The notes below the pieces were generated by a model. It searched no databases. It worked only from the letters and a program-made list of their open reading frames with translations, and was not told the DNA's origin. A program made the translations under genes and the position numbers. Source: Amycolatopsis sp. WQ 127309 (GTDB lineage: Bacteria > Actinomycetota > Actinomycetes > Mycobacteriales > Pseudonocardiaceae). From it: a stretch of DNA of 64,000 nucleotides. Below are positions 53,063 to 62,017 of the stretch, piece after piece. The number at the start of each line of letters is the position of its first letter. Within the stretch, counting starts at the first letter, position 1. The stretch is from NCBI RefSeq assembly GCF_023023025.1, contig NZ_CP095481.1, positions 3,968,001 through 4,032,000 on the forward strand, read 5' to 3'.

Positions 53063-53099
53063 GCGGGGGGACCCACCTGGTGGGTCCCCCCGCTTTTTT
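53063..53099 (+). terminator. Very strong intrinsic terminator
   Basis: GCGGGGGGACCCACC (53063-53077) pairs with GGTGGGTCCCCCCGC (53079-53093), with six T residues at 53094-53099. It ends the short-ORF transcript before the convergent ABC permease gene. Confidence 0.9.
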
Positions 53100-53114
53100 A
53101 GCTCGCTAGGGGCG

Positions 53115-53879
53115 TCAGGCGTCCCGGCGGCGCAGCACCGCAGGGCCCGCGACCAGCGCCACCGTGGTCCAGATCGCGCAGATCAGCAGGCCCACCCAAG
53201 GTGCGTACGGTGCCGCGGCCTGGGTGATCGGGTTCGGCTGTCCCGCCTCGACCATCGCGTTCACCCCGGCGATCCCCGGGAAGTACGGCACCCAGCCCGG
53301 CAGGCCCAGCGACGCCACGATCAGCGGTAGCGGCACCAGCGCCACGATCACCGTCACCAACGTCCCCGCCGCGCTTCGCAGCGCCCAGCCCACTCCGGTG
53401 CACAGCAAGCCCAGCAAGGCGAAGTACCCGCCCATGCCCACAGCCGTCGTGAGGGCGCCGGCGACGGACGTCGGCAGGCCGTGGCCGTCCTTCACCACAC
53501 CCGCCAACGCCATTCCCGAGACCGACAGCGCCACGCCGTACGCGAACAGCACCGGCAGCAGTACCGCCGCCTTCGCGAGGACCACCCGTGAACGCACCGG
53601 CGTCCACAGCAGCGTCGACCGGATGCCGCCGCCCGCGTACTCGCTTGTCACGAACAGCGTCGCCAGTGCGATCACCGCGAACTGCGTCAAGTAGAAACCG
53701 CCGCCCAGGGCGATGGTGTTGGCGCCCATCGGGTCTTCGCTGTCGTAGCGCTGGGCGATGGCCGACACCGCGCTGTAGAACGCCATCAGCGCGGCTCCGG
53801 CGATCAGCGTCCACCAGGTCGCGCGGACCGACCAGAACTTCGTCCACTCCGAAGAGACCGTAGACACCGCAGCCGTCAT
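53115..53879 (-). CDS. ABC exporter permease
   Basis: A 254-residue ABC-2-type permease with six membrane helices (AGAALMAFYSAVSAIA, QFAVIALATLFVTSEY, LPVLFAYGVALSVSGMALAG, GGYFALLGLLCTGVGWAL, VTVIVALVPLPLIVASLG, WVGLLICAIWTTVALVAG). The segment YAGGGIRSTLLWTPVRSRVVLAK is typical of such permeases. ATG 53879 overlaps the ATPase stop (ATGA). The substrate is unknown. Confidence 0.88.
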   Translation of the reverse strand: MTAAVSTVSSEWTKFWSVRATWWTLIAGAALMAFYSAVSAIAQRYDSEDPMGANTIALGGGFYLTQFAVIALATLFVTSEYAGGGIRSTLLWTPVRSRVVLAKAAVLLPVLFAYGVALSVSGMALAGVVKDGHGLPTSVAGALTTAVGMGGYFALLGLLCTGVGWALRSAAGTLVTVIVALVPLPLIVASLGLPGWVPYFPGIAGVNAMVEAGQPNPITQAAAPYAPWVGLLICAIWTTVALVAGPAVLRRRDA

Positions 53880-54790
53880 GCCGACACCCCGTACTCCACC
53901 GAAGAAGCGGTCAGTTCCATGTACGCCTGCTCGAGCGACGCCGTCCGCTCGGCGAGGCCGTGTACCCGGATGCCCAGCTCGTGCACCAGGTCGCCGACGC
54001 GGGTGACGTCGAGGCCGTCGACCACCAGCTCGGCCGGTGCGTCCAGGTCCGTGTGGGCGCCTTCGGCTCGCAAGCGGCGGGACAGCGCGTCGCGCTCGGT
54101 GGGGTCCGGGACGCGCACCGAGACCGTCGTGCGGGAGTTGCCCGCGATGAACTCGGCGACCGGCGCGTCCGCGAGGAGCTTTCCCTTGCCGATCACCACG
54201 AGGTGGTCGGCCGTCAGCTGCATCTCGCTCATCAGGTGGCTCGAGACGAACACCGTCCGCCCCTCGCCCGCCAGGGAGCGCATCAGCTGCCGCACCCAGC
54301 GGACGCCGTCCGGGTCGAGGCCGTTGACCGGCTCGTCGAACAGCAGCACGCCCGGGTCGCCGAGCAGCGCGCCCGCGATGCCCAGCCGCTGCCCCATGCC
54401 GAGCGAGAACTGCCCGGCCCGCTTGCCCGCGACGTCCGAAAGCCCGACCGTCGCGAGCACCTCCTCGACCCGCGATGCCGCGATGCCGTTGCTGCGCGCC
54501 ATCGCGAGGAGGTGCTTGCCGGCGCTGCGGCCGGGGTGCAGGGCCTTGGCGTCGAGCAGCGCGCCGACCTCGCGCAGCGGGTGCCGCAGCTCGGCGTACC
54601 GCCGCCCGCCGACGCGCACTTCGCCGGCCTGCGGGTGGTCGAGCCCGACGGTCATCCGCATGGTCGTCGACTTCCCGGCGCCGTTGGGACCGAGGAACCC
54701 GGTCACCTGCCCGGCCCCGACGTCGCAGGTGAGCGCGTCGACGACGGTCTTCTCCCCGTAGCGTTTGGTGAGTCCCCTGAGCGTGATCAT
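53876..54790 (-). CDS. ABC exporter ATP-binding protein
   Basis: A 304-residue DrrA/CcmA-like ATPase. Walker A GFLGPNGAGKSTTMR, signature FSLGMGQRLGIAGALL, Walker B GVLLFDEPVNGLDPDG, switch His in FVSSHLMSEM. The C-terminal 80 residues are the usual ABC-2 accessory part. ATG 54790 is preferred to an upstream ATG at 54826. Operon with the permease. Confidence 0.93.
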   Translation of the reverse strand: MITLRGLTKRYGEKTVVDALTCDVGAGQVTGFLGPNGAGKSTTMRMTVGLDHPQAGEVRVGGRRYAELRHPLREVGALLDAKALHPGRSAGKHLLAMARSNGIAASRVEEVLATVGLSDVAGKRAGQFSLGMGQRLGIAGALLGDPGVLLFDEPVNGLDPDGVRWVRQLMRSLAGEGRTVFVSSHLMSEMQLTADHLVVIGKGKLLADAPVAEFIAGNSRTTVSVRVPDPTERDALSRRLRAEGAHTDLDAPAELVVDGLDVTRVGDLVHELGIRVHGLAERTASLEQAYMELTASSVEYGVSA

Positions 54791-54859
54791 GCAGCCCAGT
54801 CTGGGATTTCCCCGGCGCCACGACATCGGACGACGGTCGCGGACCGCCCCCGACTTTCG

Positions 54860-57241
54860 TCAGGTGCGGCGCCGCGTGACGTGCCGCGTCGGGGTGGCGG
54901 TCGCCGGGTCCTCGGGCCACGGGTGCTTCGGGTAGCGGCCGCGCAGGTCGGCGCGGACCGCCGGGTAGCCGTTCGTCCAGAACGACGCCAGGTCCGCGGT
55001 GATCGCCGCCGGGCGGCCGGCGGGGGAGAGCAGGTGCAGGACGACCGGGACGCCGGCGAGCGTGGGCGTGCCGGTCCAGCCGAACGTCTCCTGCAGCTTG
55101 ACGGCCAGCACCGGCTGGTCACCGCCGTAGTCGACGCGGATGTGCGACCCCGTCGGCACTTCCAGCCGGTCCGGGGCGAGTTCGTCCAGCCGGGTGGCTT
55201 CCGGCCACGGCAGCAGCGCCTTCAGCGCGGTACCGGCGTTGACGTTCGCCAGGTCCGCGCGACGGCGGGCCGCGGAGAGGTCCAGCCAGCTGTCCACATC
55301 GGACAGCAGCGCGGCGTCGTCGACGGCGGGCCACGGCGCGCCGAGCACCCGGTGCAGGAACGCCATCCGCTCGCGCAACCGGGTCCCGTCGGCGGTCCAC
55401 TTCAGCAAGCCGAGGCCTTCGGCTCGCAGCCCCGCCACCAGCGCGTCGTGGACGTCCGGGTGCTGCAACGGCCGCGACGCCAGCGTGATGGCGCCGAGCC
55501 GCCGGACGTGCCGCGCGACGACGTCGCCGTCGGCCCAGGTCACTTCGTCCACTTCGGACACCGAGCCGGCGCGCACGGCGAGGCGCTCGTCGGCGGCCGC
55601 GGCGAGCCGGATGGTGCCGTGCACGCGGCCGGGATCCCGGGTCGCTTCGGCGATGGCCAGCCACGCGGAGTCCAGGCCGCTGCCGGGCGGCAGTTCGGCC
55701 GCGGTGCCGCCGGCCATGAGGTAGACGGGCTCGCCGCCGGCCCGTCGCCGCGCGAGCCGTTCCGGGTGGGCCAGGGCGACGATCAACGCGGGATCGGGCT
55801 TGCCGTCCCCGGTCACCAGCCGCGAAAGCCGCTCGGCCTCGCGCTTCCACCGTCGCGCCGCGTCGTCGCTCGCGCCGCGCAACCGCCGCAGCTCCGCATC
55901 GACGTCCGTCAGCTTGCCGCCCGCGTCGAGCAGCGCCACGACCTCCGCCGCGTTGCGCGCGCCGACCGCCTCCGCGCCGTCCAGCAACGCTCGCGCCAGC
56001 CGCGGGTGCAGCCCGAGGTCGGCCATCCGGCGGCCGCGCGCGGTCACCGTGCCGTCCGGCGCTGTCGCGCCCAGCGTGGCCAGCAGTGCGCGACCCGCCG
56101 CCAATGCGCCTTCGCCGGGCGGATCCCACCAGGCCAGCCCGCTGCCGTCCGGCGTCGACCAGCACGCCAGCTCCAGGGCCAGCCGCGCCAGCTCCGCCGT
56201 CCGGATCTCCGGCTCGGGGTACGCGGGCAGCGTCGCCTGCTCGTGCTCCGCCCAGCAGCGGTACACCCGGCCCGGCGCCTCGCGGCCCGCGCGGCCGGCG
56301 CGTTGCGCGGCCACCGCCGCCGACACGCGGACCGTGGCCAGGCCGGGCAGCCCACGCCGGTGGTCGACGCGCGGCACCCGCGCCAGCCCCGAGTCGACGA
56401 CCGCGCGCACCCCCGGCACGGTCAGGCTCGACTCGGCCACCGCCGTCGCCAGCACGACGCGCCGTCGCGCACGCGGCCGCAGCGCGTCGTCCTGCTGCGC
56501 CGCGGTGAGCCGTCCGTGCAGCGGCAGGACGTCCACATCGGACAGATGCAGCAACCCCGAGGTGCGCGCGATCTCGCCCGCGCCGGGCAGGAACGCGAGC
56601 ACGTCACCGTCCCCTTCGGACAGTGCGGTCCGCACCGCGCGCGCCACCGCGGGCTCGGCGCGCTCGCCCCGCGACGGCGGCAGGTAGGACGTCGTGACCG
56701 GGTAGGTCCGGGCGGACGCCTCGATCACCGGCGCGTCGCCGAGCAGCGTGGCCAGCCGGCCGGACGCCACGGTCGCCGACGTCGCCAGCAACCGCAGGTC
56801 GTCGCGCAGCCCGGCGCGGACGTCCAGGAGCAGCGCGAGCAGCAGGTCCGCGTCCAGGTGCCGCTCGTGGCACTCGTCGAGCAGCACCGTCGCCACCCCG
56901 GGCAGCTCGGGATCGCCCTGCACCCGCCGCACCAGCAGCCCCGACGTCACGACCTCGACGCGCGTGCGCGAGGACACCTTCCGGTCGCCGCGCACGGCGT
57001 ACCCGACGGTCTCGCCGACCGGCTCGCCCAGGATGGCGGCCATCCGCCCCGCCGCGGCCCGCGCGGCCAGCCGCCGCGGCTCGGCGACGACGACGCGGCC
57101 GTCGCCGGACATCAGCGCGAGCGGCACCAGCGTCGTCTTGCCGGTGCCGGGCGGCGCCACGAGGACCGCGGTGCCGTGCGCGTCCAACGCGGCGAGCACG
57201 TCGGGCAGCACGGCCCGCACGGGCAGGTCGGGCAGCTTCAC
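54860..57241 (-). CDS. hrpB: ATP-dependent RNA helicase HrpB
   Basis: A 793-residue DEAH-type helicase. Motif I APPGTGKTT (about residue 28), motif II LLDECHERH (DECH), motif III ATSAT, motif VI AQRAGRAGREAPG. The C-terminal HrpB domain (PVVLHLLSPAGRPAAITADLASFW, then GYPAVRADLRGRYPKHPWPEDP) identifies HrpB and not HrpA. Its cellular role is not known. GTG 57241 overlaps the upstream stop (GTGA). Confidence 0.94.
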   Translation of the reverse strand: MKLPDLPVRAVLPDVLAALDAHGTAVLVAPPGTGKTTLVPLALMSGDGRVVVAEPRRLAARAAAGRMAAILGEPVGETVGYAVRGDRKVSSRTRVEVVTSGLLVRRVQGDPELPGVATVLLDECHERHLDADLLLALLLDVRAGLRDDLRLLATSATVASGRLATLLGDAPVIEASARTYPVTTSYLPPSRGERAEPAVARAVRTALSEGDGDVLAFLPGAGEIARTSGLLHLSDVDVLPLHGRLTAAQQDDALRPRARRRVVLATAVAESSLTVPGVRAVVDSGLARVPRVDHRRGLPGLATVRVSAAVAAQRAGRAGREAPGRVYRCWAEHEQATLPAYPEPEIRTAELARLALELACWSTPDGSGLAWWDPPGEGALAAGRALLATLGATAPDGTVTARGRRMADLGLHPRLARALLDGAEAVGARNAAEVVALLDAGGKLTDVDAELRRLRGASDDAARRWKREAERLSRLVTGDGKPDPALIVALAHPERLARRRAGGEPVYLMAGGTAAELPPGSGLDSAWLAIAEATRDPGRVHGTIRLAAAADERLAVRAGSVSEVDEVTWADGDVVARHVRRLGAITLASRPLQHPDVHDALVAGLRAEGLGLLKWTADGTRLRERMAFLHRVLGAPWPAVDDAALLSDVDSWLDLSAARRRADLANVNAGTALKALLPWPEATRLDELAPDRLEVPTGSHIRVDYGGDQPVLAVKLQETFGWTGTPTLAGVPVVLHLLSPAGRPAAITADLASFWTNGYPAVRADLRGRYPKHPWPEDPATATPTRHVTRRRT

Positions 57242-58068
57242 TTCTCGGTGACCTCGGGGGGTGGTGGGAGCTGGTAGCCGGACGGGCCGATGTTCGCGTT
57301 GAGCGAGCGCAGCCATTCACCCGAAGAGACCATCTTGCCGATCGCGTCGTCGATCTTGCTCACCCCCTGCGCATCGCCCTTGCGCAGGCCGACGCCGTAG
57401 TTCTCCTTCGAGAACGGCTTCCCGACGACCTTCAGCAGCTCGGGGTCCCGCGCGACGTAACCCGCCAGGATGACGCCGTCGGTCGTCACGGCGTCGATCT
57501 GCCCGGCCAGCAGCGCCGTGACGCAGTCCGGGTACCGCGGGTACTCGACCAGCTGGACGGCCTGGGCGAACTTGTCCTTGACCTGCTGGGCGGGCGTCGA
57601 GCCGGTCACCGAGCAGAGCTTGCGCGAGTTGAGCGTCTCCGGCCCGGTGATGTCGGCCGCGGTGCGCCGGACCAGCAGGTCCTGGCCGGTCGTGAAGTAC
57701 GGCCCGGCGAACGACACCTGCTGCTTGCGCTTGTCGGTGATCGAATAGGTCGCCACGACCAGGTCGACCGTCCCCGAGGCGAGGTCCGCCTCGCGCGTCG
57801 CCGACGTCGTCTCGCGCCACGTGATGTCCTTCGCGTCGACGCCGAGCTCACCCGCCACAAAAGTCGCGACGTCGACGTCGAACCCGACGAACCGGCCGTC
57901 CACGGTGTGCTCCGACAGGCCCGGCGCGTCGAACCGGATGCCGATGGTCAGGTGATCCGTGGCACTGGCGCGGGCCACCACGGAGTCGGTCGGCGAAACG
58001 TGGGTGGGACCGCACGCGGTCGCCGTGACCAGCAGCAACGCCGAAGAGACCAGCACGCGCCACCGCAT
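57238..58068 (-). CDS. Glutamate-type ABC substrate-binding lipoprotein
   Basis: A 276-residue solute-binding protein of family 3. The lipobox LLVTATAC is at residues 12-19, so the mature protein is anchored at Cys19. GIRFDAPGLSEHTVDGRFVGFDVDVATFVAGELG and VDLVVATYSITDKRKQQVSFAGPYF fit the glutamate/polar amino acid binding group. No permease or ATPase gene is adjacent; instead it is coupled to hrpB, so the transporter parts must be elsewhere or it is an orphan. Confidence 0.88.
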   Translation of the reverse strand: MRWRVLVSSALLLVTATACGPTHVSPTDSVVARASATDHLTIGIRFDAPGLSEHTVDGRFVGFDVDVATFVAGELGVDAKDITWRETTSATREADLASGTVDLVVATYSITDKRKQQVSFAGPYFTTGQDLLVRRTAADITGPETLNSRKLCSVTGSTPAQQVKDKFAQAVQLVEYPRYPDCVTALLAGQIDAVTTDGVILAGYVARDPELLKVVGKPFSKENYGVGLRKGDAQGVSKIDDAIGKMVSSGEWLRSLNANIGPSGYQLPPPPEVTEK

Positions 58069-58135
58069 CCCGCCGCTCCCTCCGCCCCCGCCGGGCCCTC
58101 ACGAAGTTCTCAGGTCCTCCCGTTAGCCTAAGTGC

Positions 58136-58675
58136 GTGGTGCGACCGTCCCAACCCGTACTGGACGCCGTCGGCACGCTCGCCCGGCTCGGGCTCGCGGC
58201 CGTCTGGCTCGTTTCCGGTGCCGTGAAGCTGGCCGATCCGGGGCAGACGCTGATCGCCGTCCAGGCGTACGACGTGCTGCCCGGCGCCCTCGTGAACGTG
58301 GTGGCCGTCGCGCTGCCGCTCGTCGAGCTCGTGCTCGGGCTGTTCCTGCTCGCGGGCCTGGCGACCCGGTGGGTCGCCGGCGCCGCGCTGGTGCTGCTCG
58401 TGGTGCTCATCGCCGGCATCGCCCAGTCGTGGGCGCGCGGGCTGAGCATCGACTGCGGGTGCTTCGGCGGCGGCGGCCAGGTGGCGGCGGGACAGACCGA
58501 GTACCCGCAGGAGATCCTCCGCGACTCCGGTTTCGCGCTGCTGGCCGTCTGGCTGCTGGCGCGGCCGCGCACCTGGCTGTCGATCGACGGCTGGCTGGCG
58601 CGAGGTCGTGGGAACAGTCGTGGGAACTCTGTCGAGCCCGGGCCCGACTACTCGGGTATCGCGGAAGGGAACTGA
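58136..58675 (+). CDS. MauE/DoxX family membrane redox protein
   Basis: A 179-residue protein with four membrane helices. The Cys pair in SIDCGCFGGGG, facing the periplasmic side, is typical of MauE-type partners of thioredoxin-like proteins. GTG 58136 is about 8 nt behind TAGCCT (leaderless). The DsbA-like gene follows 6 bp later, so the two likely form an extracytoplasmic thiol-redox pair, similar to vitamin K epoxide reductase/DsbA pairs. Confidence 0.9.
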   Translation: MVRPSQPVLDAVGTLARLGLAAVWLVSGAVKLADPGQTLIAVQAYDVLPGALVNVVAVALPLVELVLGLFLLAGLATRWVAGAALVLLVVLIAGIAQSWARGLSIDCGCFGGGGQVAAGQTEYPQEILRDSGFALLAVWLLARPRTWLSIDGWLARGRGNSRGNSVEPGPDYSGIAEGN

Positions 58676-58681
58676 TACACA

Positions 58682-59491
58682 GTGGGTGGAGCTGAGCGGA
58701 CCGCTCGGAAGCGTCGTCAGGCCGCGCAGGCCGGGGGAGCGAGGGCGGTGGCCCAGGCCCGGGGCGCGTCCGGTGACAAGCGGAAGTGGATCATCGGGAT
58801 CGCCGCCGTGGTCGTGGTGGCCGCGCTCGTGATCGGCGGCGTGATCTGGACGATCTCCGACAAGAACAAGACCGAGGGCCAGGTCATCAACCCCGGCCAG
58901 GCCACCACGTCGCTGGCCGCCGATGTCACCCAGAAGCGTGACGGCGTGGCCGTCACGGTCGGCAAGACCGGCGCGAAGTCCACGATCGACGTCTACGCCG
59001 ACTTCCTCTGCCCGATCTGCGGCACGTTCGAGAAGAACAACAAGACGCAGATCGAGCAGGCGGTCAACGACGGCAAGCTGGCGGTGCGCTACCACATGGT
59101 GCCGCTGCTCAACGACCGCTCGAGCCCGCCCGGGTACTCGCTCGACTCGGCGAACGCGGCGCTCGCCGCGGCCGACGCCGGCAAGTTCCTCCAGTTCCAC
59201 GACGCGCTGTACGCGAACCAGCCCGAAGAGGGCAAGCGCGGTTACGACAAGGCGCAGCTGATCGACCTGGGCAAGAACGTCGGCATCACCGACCCGAAGT
59301 TCGCCGAGACGGTCAACGCCGGCACCTACAACGACCAGATCAACGTCGCGTTCCAGCAGATCGAGACCGACCCCAAGCTGGCGCAGGACTTCGGCGGCGG
59401 CCAGAGCGGCTTCGGCACGCCGACGGTCATCTCGAACGGCGCGATCGTCAACTGGCAGGACCAGAGCTGGCTCACCGGGGTGCTCGGCTGA
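58682..59491 (+). CDS. DsbA-like thiol oxidoreductase, membrane-anchored
   Basis: A 269-residue protein. A basic cytoplasmic N-terminus (GGAERTARKRRQAAQ), one membrane helix (about residues 37-60), then a thioredoxin_4 domain with active site CPIC (ADFLCPICGTFEKNN) and the cis-Pro in FGTPTVIS. Such proteins form disulfides in secreted proteins. GTG start at 58682. It pairs with the MauE-type protein upstream. Confidence 0.92.
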   Translation: MGGAERTARKRRQAAQAGGARAVAQARGASGDKRKWIIGIAAVVVVAALVIGGVIWTISDKNKTEGQVINPGQATTSLAADVTQKRDGVAVTVGKTGAKSTIDVYADFLCPICGTFEKNNKTQIEQAVNDGKLAVRYHMVPLLNDRSSPPGYSLDSANAALAAADAGKFLQFHDALYANQPEEGKRGYDKAQLIDLGKNVGITDPKFAETVNAGTYNDQINVAFQQIETDPKLAQDFGGGQSGFGTPTVISNGAIVNWQDQSWLTGVLG

Positions 59492-59602
59492 GTCCGGGCA
59501 ATTCGCCCACTCGGGTACGGAACCTGGTCTAGGCTGATTCCCGCAGGGTGGGGAACCGGGGGTGGCGCGCGCACGTCGCACCCCTGGTGACAGGGAGGGC
59601 CA

Positions 59603-59932
59603 GTGGACGGTTCGCATTCGGGGTTTCACGTCGACGACGGCGCGTACACGCGGTATGCGCGTGAGGTCGACCCGCTCGGTGAAGACGTCAAGGGCGCGGC
59701 GGACAAGCACGTCGGCCCGCACGTCGGGGTCGGTTTCTCCGACATGGGCTCGGAGTCCGGCCTGACCGGCGCCTACACCGGCCGGATGCGGGCGCTGCAG
59801 GAGAAGCTGCACCGCGTCGGCGGCGGCTGGAGCGCGATGGGTGACGCCGCCCGCCAGACCGACCGCAACTACGCCGGCGTCGAGGCCGAGCACAGCGACG
59901 TCGTCCGGCGGCTCGGGACGGATCTCACGTGA
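59603..59932 (+). CDS. WXG100-like helical protein
   Basis: A 109-residue helical protein from GTG 59603 with GGGAGGG upstream. The sequence ends AYTGRMRALQEKLHRVGGGWSAMGDAARQTDRNYAGVEAEHSDVV; a W in a GGGW turn between two helices is like that of WXG100/ESX-type secretion substrates. The stop overlaps the next gene (GTGA). Probably a type VII-like substrate or partner of the hydrolase. Confidence 0.72.
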   Translation: MDGSHSGFHVDDGAYTRYAREVDPLGEDVKGAADKHVGPHVGVGFSDMGSESGLTGAYTGRMRALQEKLHRVGGGWSAMGDAARQTDRNYAGVEAEHSDVVRRLGTDLT

Positions 59933-61053
59933 CCGAGCACGCCGACCTGCTCGTCCGGCACGGCCTGGACACCACGAACCAGTTCGCGGACAAGCTGCAC
60001 CACGACCCGGCCGCCATCAGCGGCGCGCGCGACGGGCACGTCGCGCTGCAGACGTCGATGGGCAAGACCCACGACACCGCGTCGGCGCAGCGCGTCAACC
60101 TGACGTCGGCCAGCTCCGGCTCGACGACCGACCGCGCGACGGCGACGTCCAAGAGCCTGGAGCAGGAAGTCCAGGACCTGCTCGACGAGAGCGCCGAGAT
60201 CGAGCGGGCCGTCGCCGAGGCCGCCGAGACGCTGAACCTGGGCCAGATCAAGAACGACCAGGTCCGCGACCAGATCATCAAGGAGATCTCGGCGTCGATG
60301 AAGGCGCTGGCGGCGGTCAAGGGCATCCAGCCGCCGGAGAGCCGCGGCGCCGCGTCGCGCGACATCCTGATGAAGCTGCAGACGAAGATCGGCCAGCTGA
60401 CCGGCCAGGCCGCGACGTTCAGCGAGCAGACGATCAACCAGCTCACCGACATCGGCACCAAGCTGAGTGGCGGCGAGCAGACGACGTCGGCGAGCAGCGC
60501 TTCGCCGACGAAGGTGGCTTCGTCCTTCAACAGCAACAGCGGCTACTCCGGCGGCGGCTCCGATGGCGGGGGCGGCGGCGGTGGGGGAGGCGGCGGTGGC
60601 GGCGGCGCCGTGCACAAGCCGCGGCTGCCGGTCGCGGTCCCGCCGCAGCCCGGCACCGGCGTCGGCATCAACCTGCCCGGCGGCAAGACCGTCATGGCGC
60701 CCAACGAAACCGCCGCGAAGGCCGTGCGCAACGCGCTTTCGCAGCTGGGCGTGCCGTACGTCTGGGGCGGCACCGCGCGTGGCCAGGGCCTCGACTGCAG
60801 TGGCCTGACCATGACGTCGTACCAGGACGCGGGCCTGCAGCTGCCGCGGACGGCGGCGCAGCAGACGGTGGGCGCCGAGGTGCCCTCGATCGACCAGCTG
60901 CTGCCCGGTGACCTGGTCGTCTGGTCCGGGCACGTGGCGATGGTGATCGGCGACGGCCAGATGGTCGAGGCCGGCGACCCGGTCCAGATCAGCAAGATCC
61001 GCACCACGAACGCGGGACAGTCGTTCATCGGGTTCTACCGGCCGACGGGGTAA
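59929..61053 (+). CDS. NlpC/P60 peptidoglycan hydrolase with ESX-like N-terminus
   Basis: A 374-residue protein. The first 150 residues are helical and ESX-like (ADLLVRHGLDTTNQFADKL); no signal peptide is seen. A glycine tract (about 15 Gly, near residue 213) links to the NlpC/P60 domain (about residues 260-374): nucleophile Cys in GQGLDCSGLTMT, His in SGHVAMVIGDG, then EAGDPV. It likely cuts peptide stems. Secretion may go by a type VII-like route. GTG 59929 overlaps the preceding stop. Genes for two YbaB-like proteins follow. Confidence 0.87.
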   Translation: MTEHADLLVRHGLDTTNQFADKLHHDPAAISGARDGHVALQTSMGKTHDTASAQRVNLTSASSGSTTDRATATSKSLEQEVQDLLDESAEIERAVAEAAETLNLGQIKNDQVRDQIIKEISASMKALAAVKGIQPPESRGAASRDILMKLQTKIGQLTGQAATFSEQTINQLTDIGTKLSGGEQTTSASSASPTKVASSFNSNSGYSGGGSDGGGGGGGGGGGGGGAVHKPRLPVAVPPQPGTGVGINLPGGKTVMAPNETAAKAVRNALSQLGVPYVWGGTARGQGLDCSGLTMTSYQDAGLQLPRTAAQQTVGAEVPSIDQLLPGDLVVWSGHVAMVIGDGQMVEAGDPVQISKIRTTNAGQSFIGFYRPTG

Positions 61054-61062
61054 CTTCGCATC

Positions 61063-61437
61063 GTGGCTGACTTCGACATGGACCTGGCGGCGGCCCGCGT
61101 CTCCGAACAGGCGGACCGGGCAGACGCGGACGCTGCCGCGCGCTTCGAGCGCTCGGGTCCGGTGGTGGGCAAGGCGTCGACCGACTCCATCGAGGTCCAG
61201 GTCGCGCCGGGCGGGCTGCTGACCGGCCTGACGATCCACCGGTCCGCGCTGCGGCACGGGTCGGCGGTGCTCGCGGACCAGATCGTCGAGCTGGCCCAGC
61301 GCGCGACCCGCCGCGCGGGCGACAAGATGTACCACGCGCTGGCGCCGGTCGTGGACGCGTCACAGCTCGAGGCGCTCGGCTACGAGCCGATCCCGGACGA
61401 CGACCCGGACGCCGAGTCCGTCTCCTACGGAAGGTGA
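61063..61437 (+). CDS. YbaB/EbfC-like protein 1
   Basis: A 124-residue protein from GTG 61063. The middle (GKASTDSIEVQVAPGGLLTGLTIHRSALRHGSAVLADQIVELAQRAT) follows the YbaB pattern of a beta hairpin and long helices. YbaB proteins bind DNA as dimers; those near ESX-like genes in actinobacteria (EspK/EspB-neighbouring YbaB relatives) may have other roles. Its stop overlaps the next gene region. Confidence 0.75.
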   Translation: MADFDMDLAAARVSEQADRADADAAARFERSGPVVGKASTDSIEVQVAPGGLLTGLTIHRSALRHGSAVLADQIVELAQRATRRAGDKMYHALAPVVDASQLEALGYEPIPDDDPDAESVSYGR

Positions 61438-61442
61438 GCGCG

Positions 61443-61946
61443 ATGCCCACGACGCGTCAGCTGATTTCCCAGGCCCGGGCGCGCGAAGAGGCGCTGGCGA
61501 AGGTGGACGAGCTGCTCGCATCGGCGTCCGGCACGGCCCACGACCACGACGGCCAGGTCGAGGCGACGGTCGACGGCCGCGGCAAGCTCCTGCGGCTGTG
61601 GCTGGCGCCGTCCGCGGTGAACCTGGGCGAGCGCCTGGGTCCGCTGGTGGTGGAGATCGCCCGGGCAGCCATGCGCGAGGCGACCCAGGACGGCTACAAC
61701 AAGGTCGCGCTGCTGCTGGGCGAGGACATGACGTTCATGATCGAGCAGATGACGGGCATGCCCGCCCCGGCCCGGGCCGAGGACGACGACCCGGGCATGA
61801 CGGTCGAGGAGTTCCAGCGGCTGCGGGAGGAACGCCTGGGTTCCGCGCCCGCCGCTCCCGCTGCTCCGGCGCCGGTTTCGAGCGTCGAAGAGGAAGACGC
61901 GTACTGGGACACGTTCGACCCGGCTTCGCTGCGTTCGGACCGCTGA
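61443..61946 (+). CDS. YbaB/EbfC-like protein 2
   Basis: A 167-residue protein. HDGQVEATVDGRGKLLRLWLAPSAVNL and GPLVVEIARAAMREATQDGYNKV show the YbaB fold; a Pro/Ala-rich linker and an acidic end (SVEEEDAYWDTFDP) follow. ATG 61443 with GGAAGG at 61429-61434 is chosen; a GTG at 61434 would overlap the stop before it but leaves no space for that site. Paired with the preceding YbaB-like gene. Confidence 0.75.
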   Translation: MPTTRQLISQARAREEALAKVDELLASASGTAHDHDGQVEATVDGRGKLLRLWLAPSAVNLGERLGPLVVEIARAAMREATQDGYNKVALLLGEDMTFMIEQMTGMPAPARAEDDDPGMTVEEFQRLREERLGSAPAAPAAPAPVSSVEEEDAYWDTFDPASLRSDR

Positions 61947-62017
61947 CCGGCACTGAGCAGCCCCCGTTTTCCACGCTACCGCCGGCCACTGACAGTTTCG
62001 GTGGGCTCGGCCAGAGC

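Noticed and set aside
53960..57277. 1105-residue plus-strand frame over hrpB and the ABC genes
   Set aside because: His/Arg/Gln-rich antisense product without domains; the minus strand encodes HrpB and ABC proteins with all motifs.
60546..60610. Glycine tract as a sequence artefact
   Set aside because: The codons vary and the frame is intact on both sides; a Gly linker between domains is plausible.
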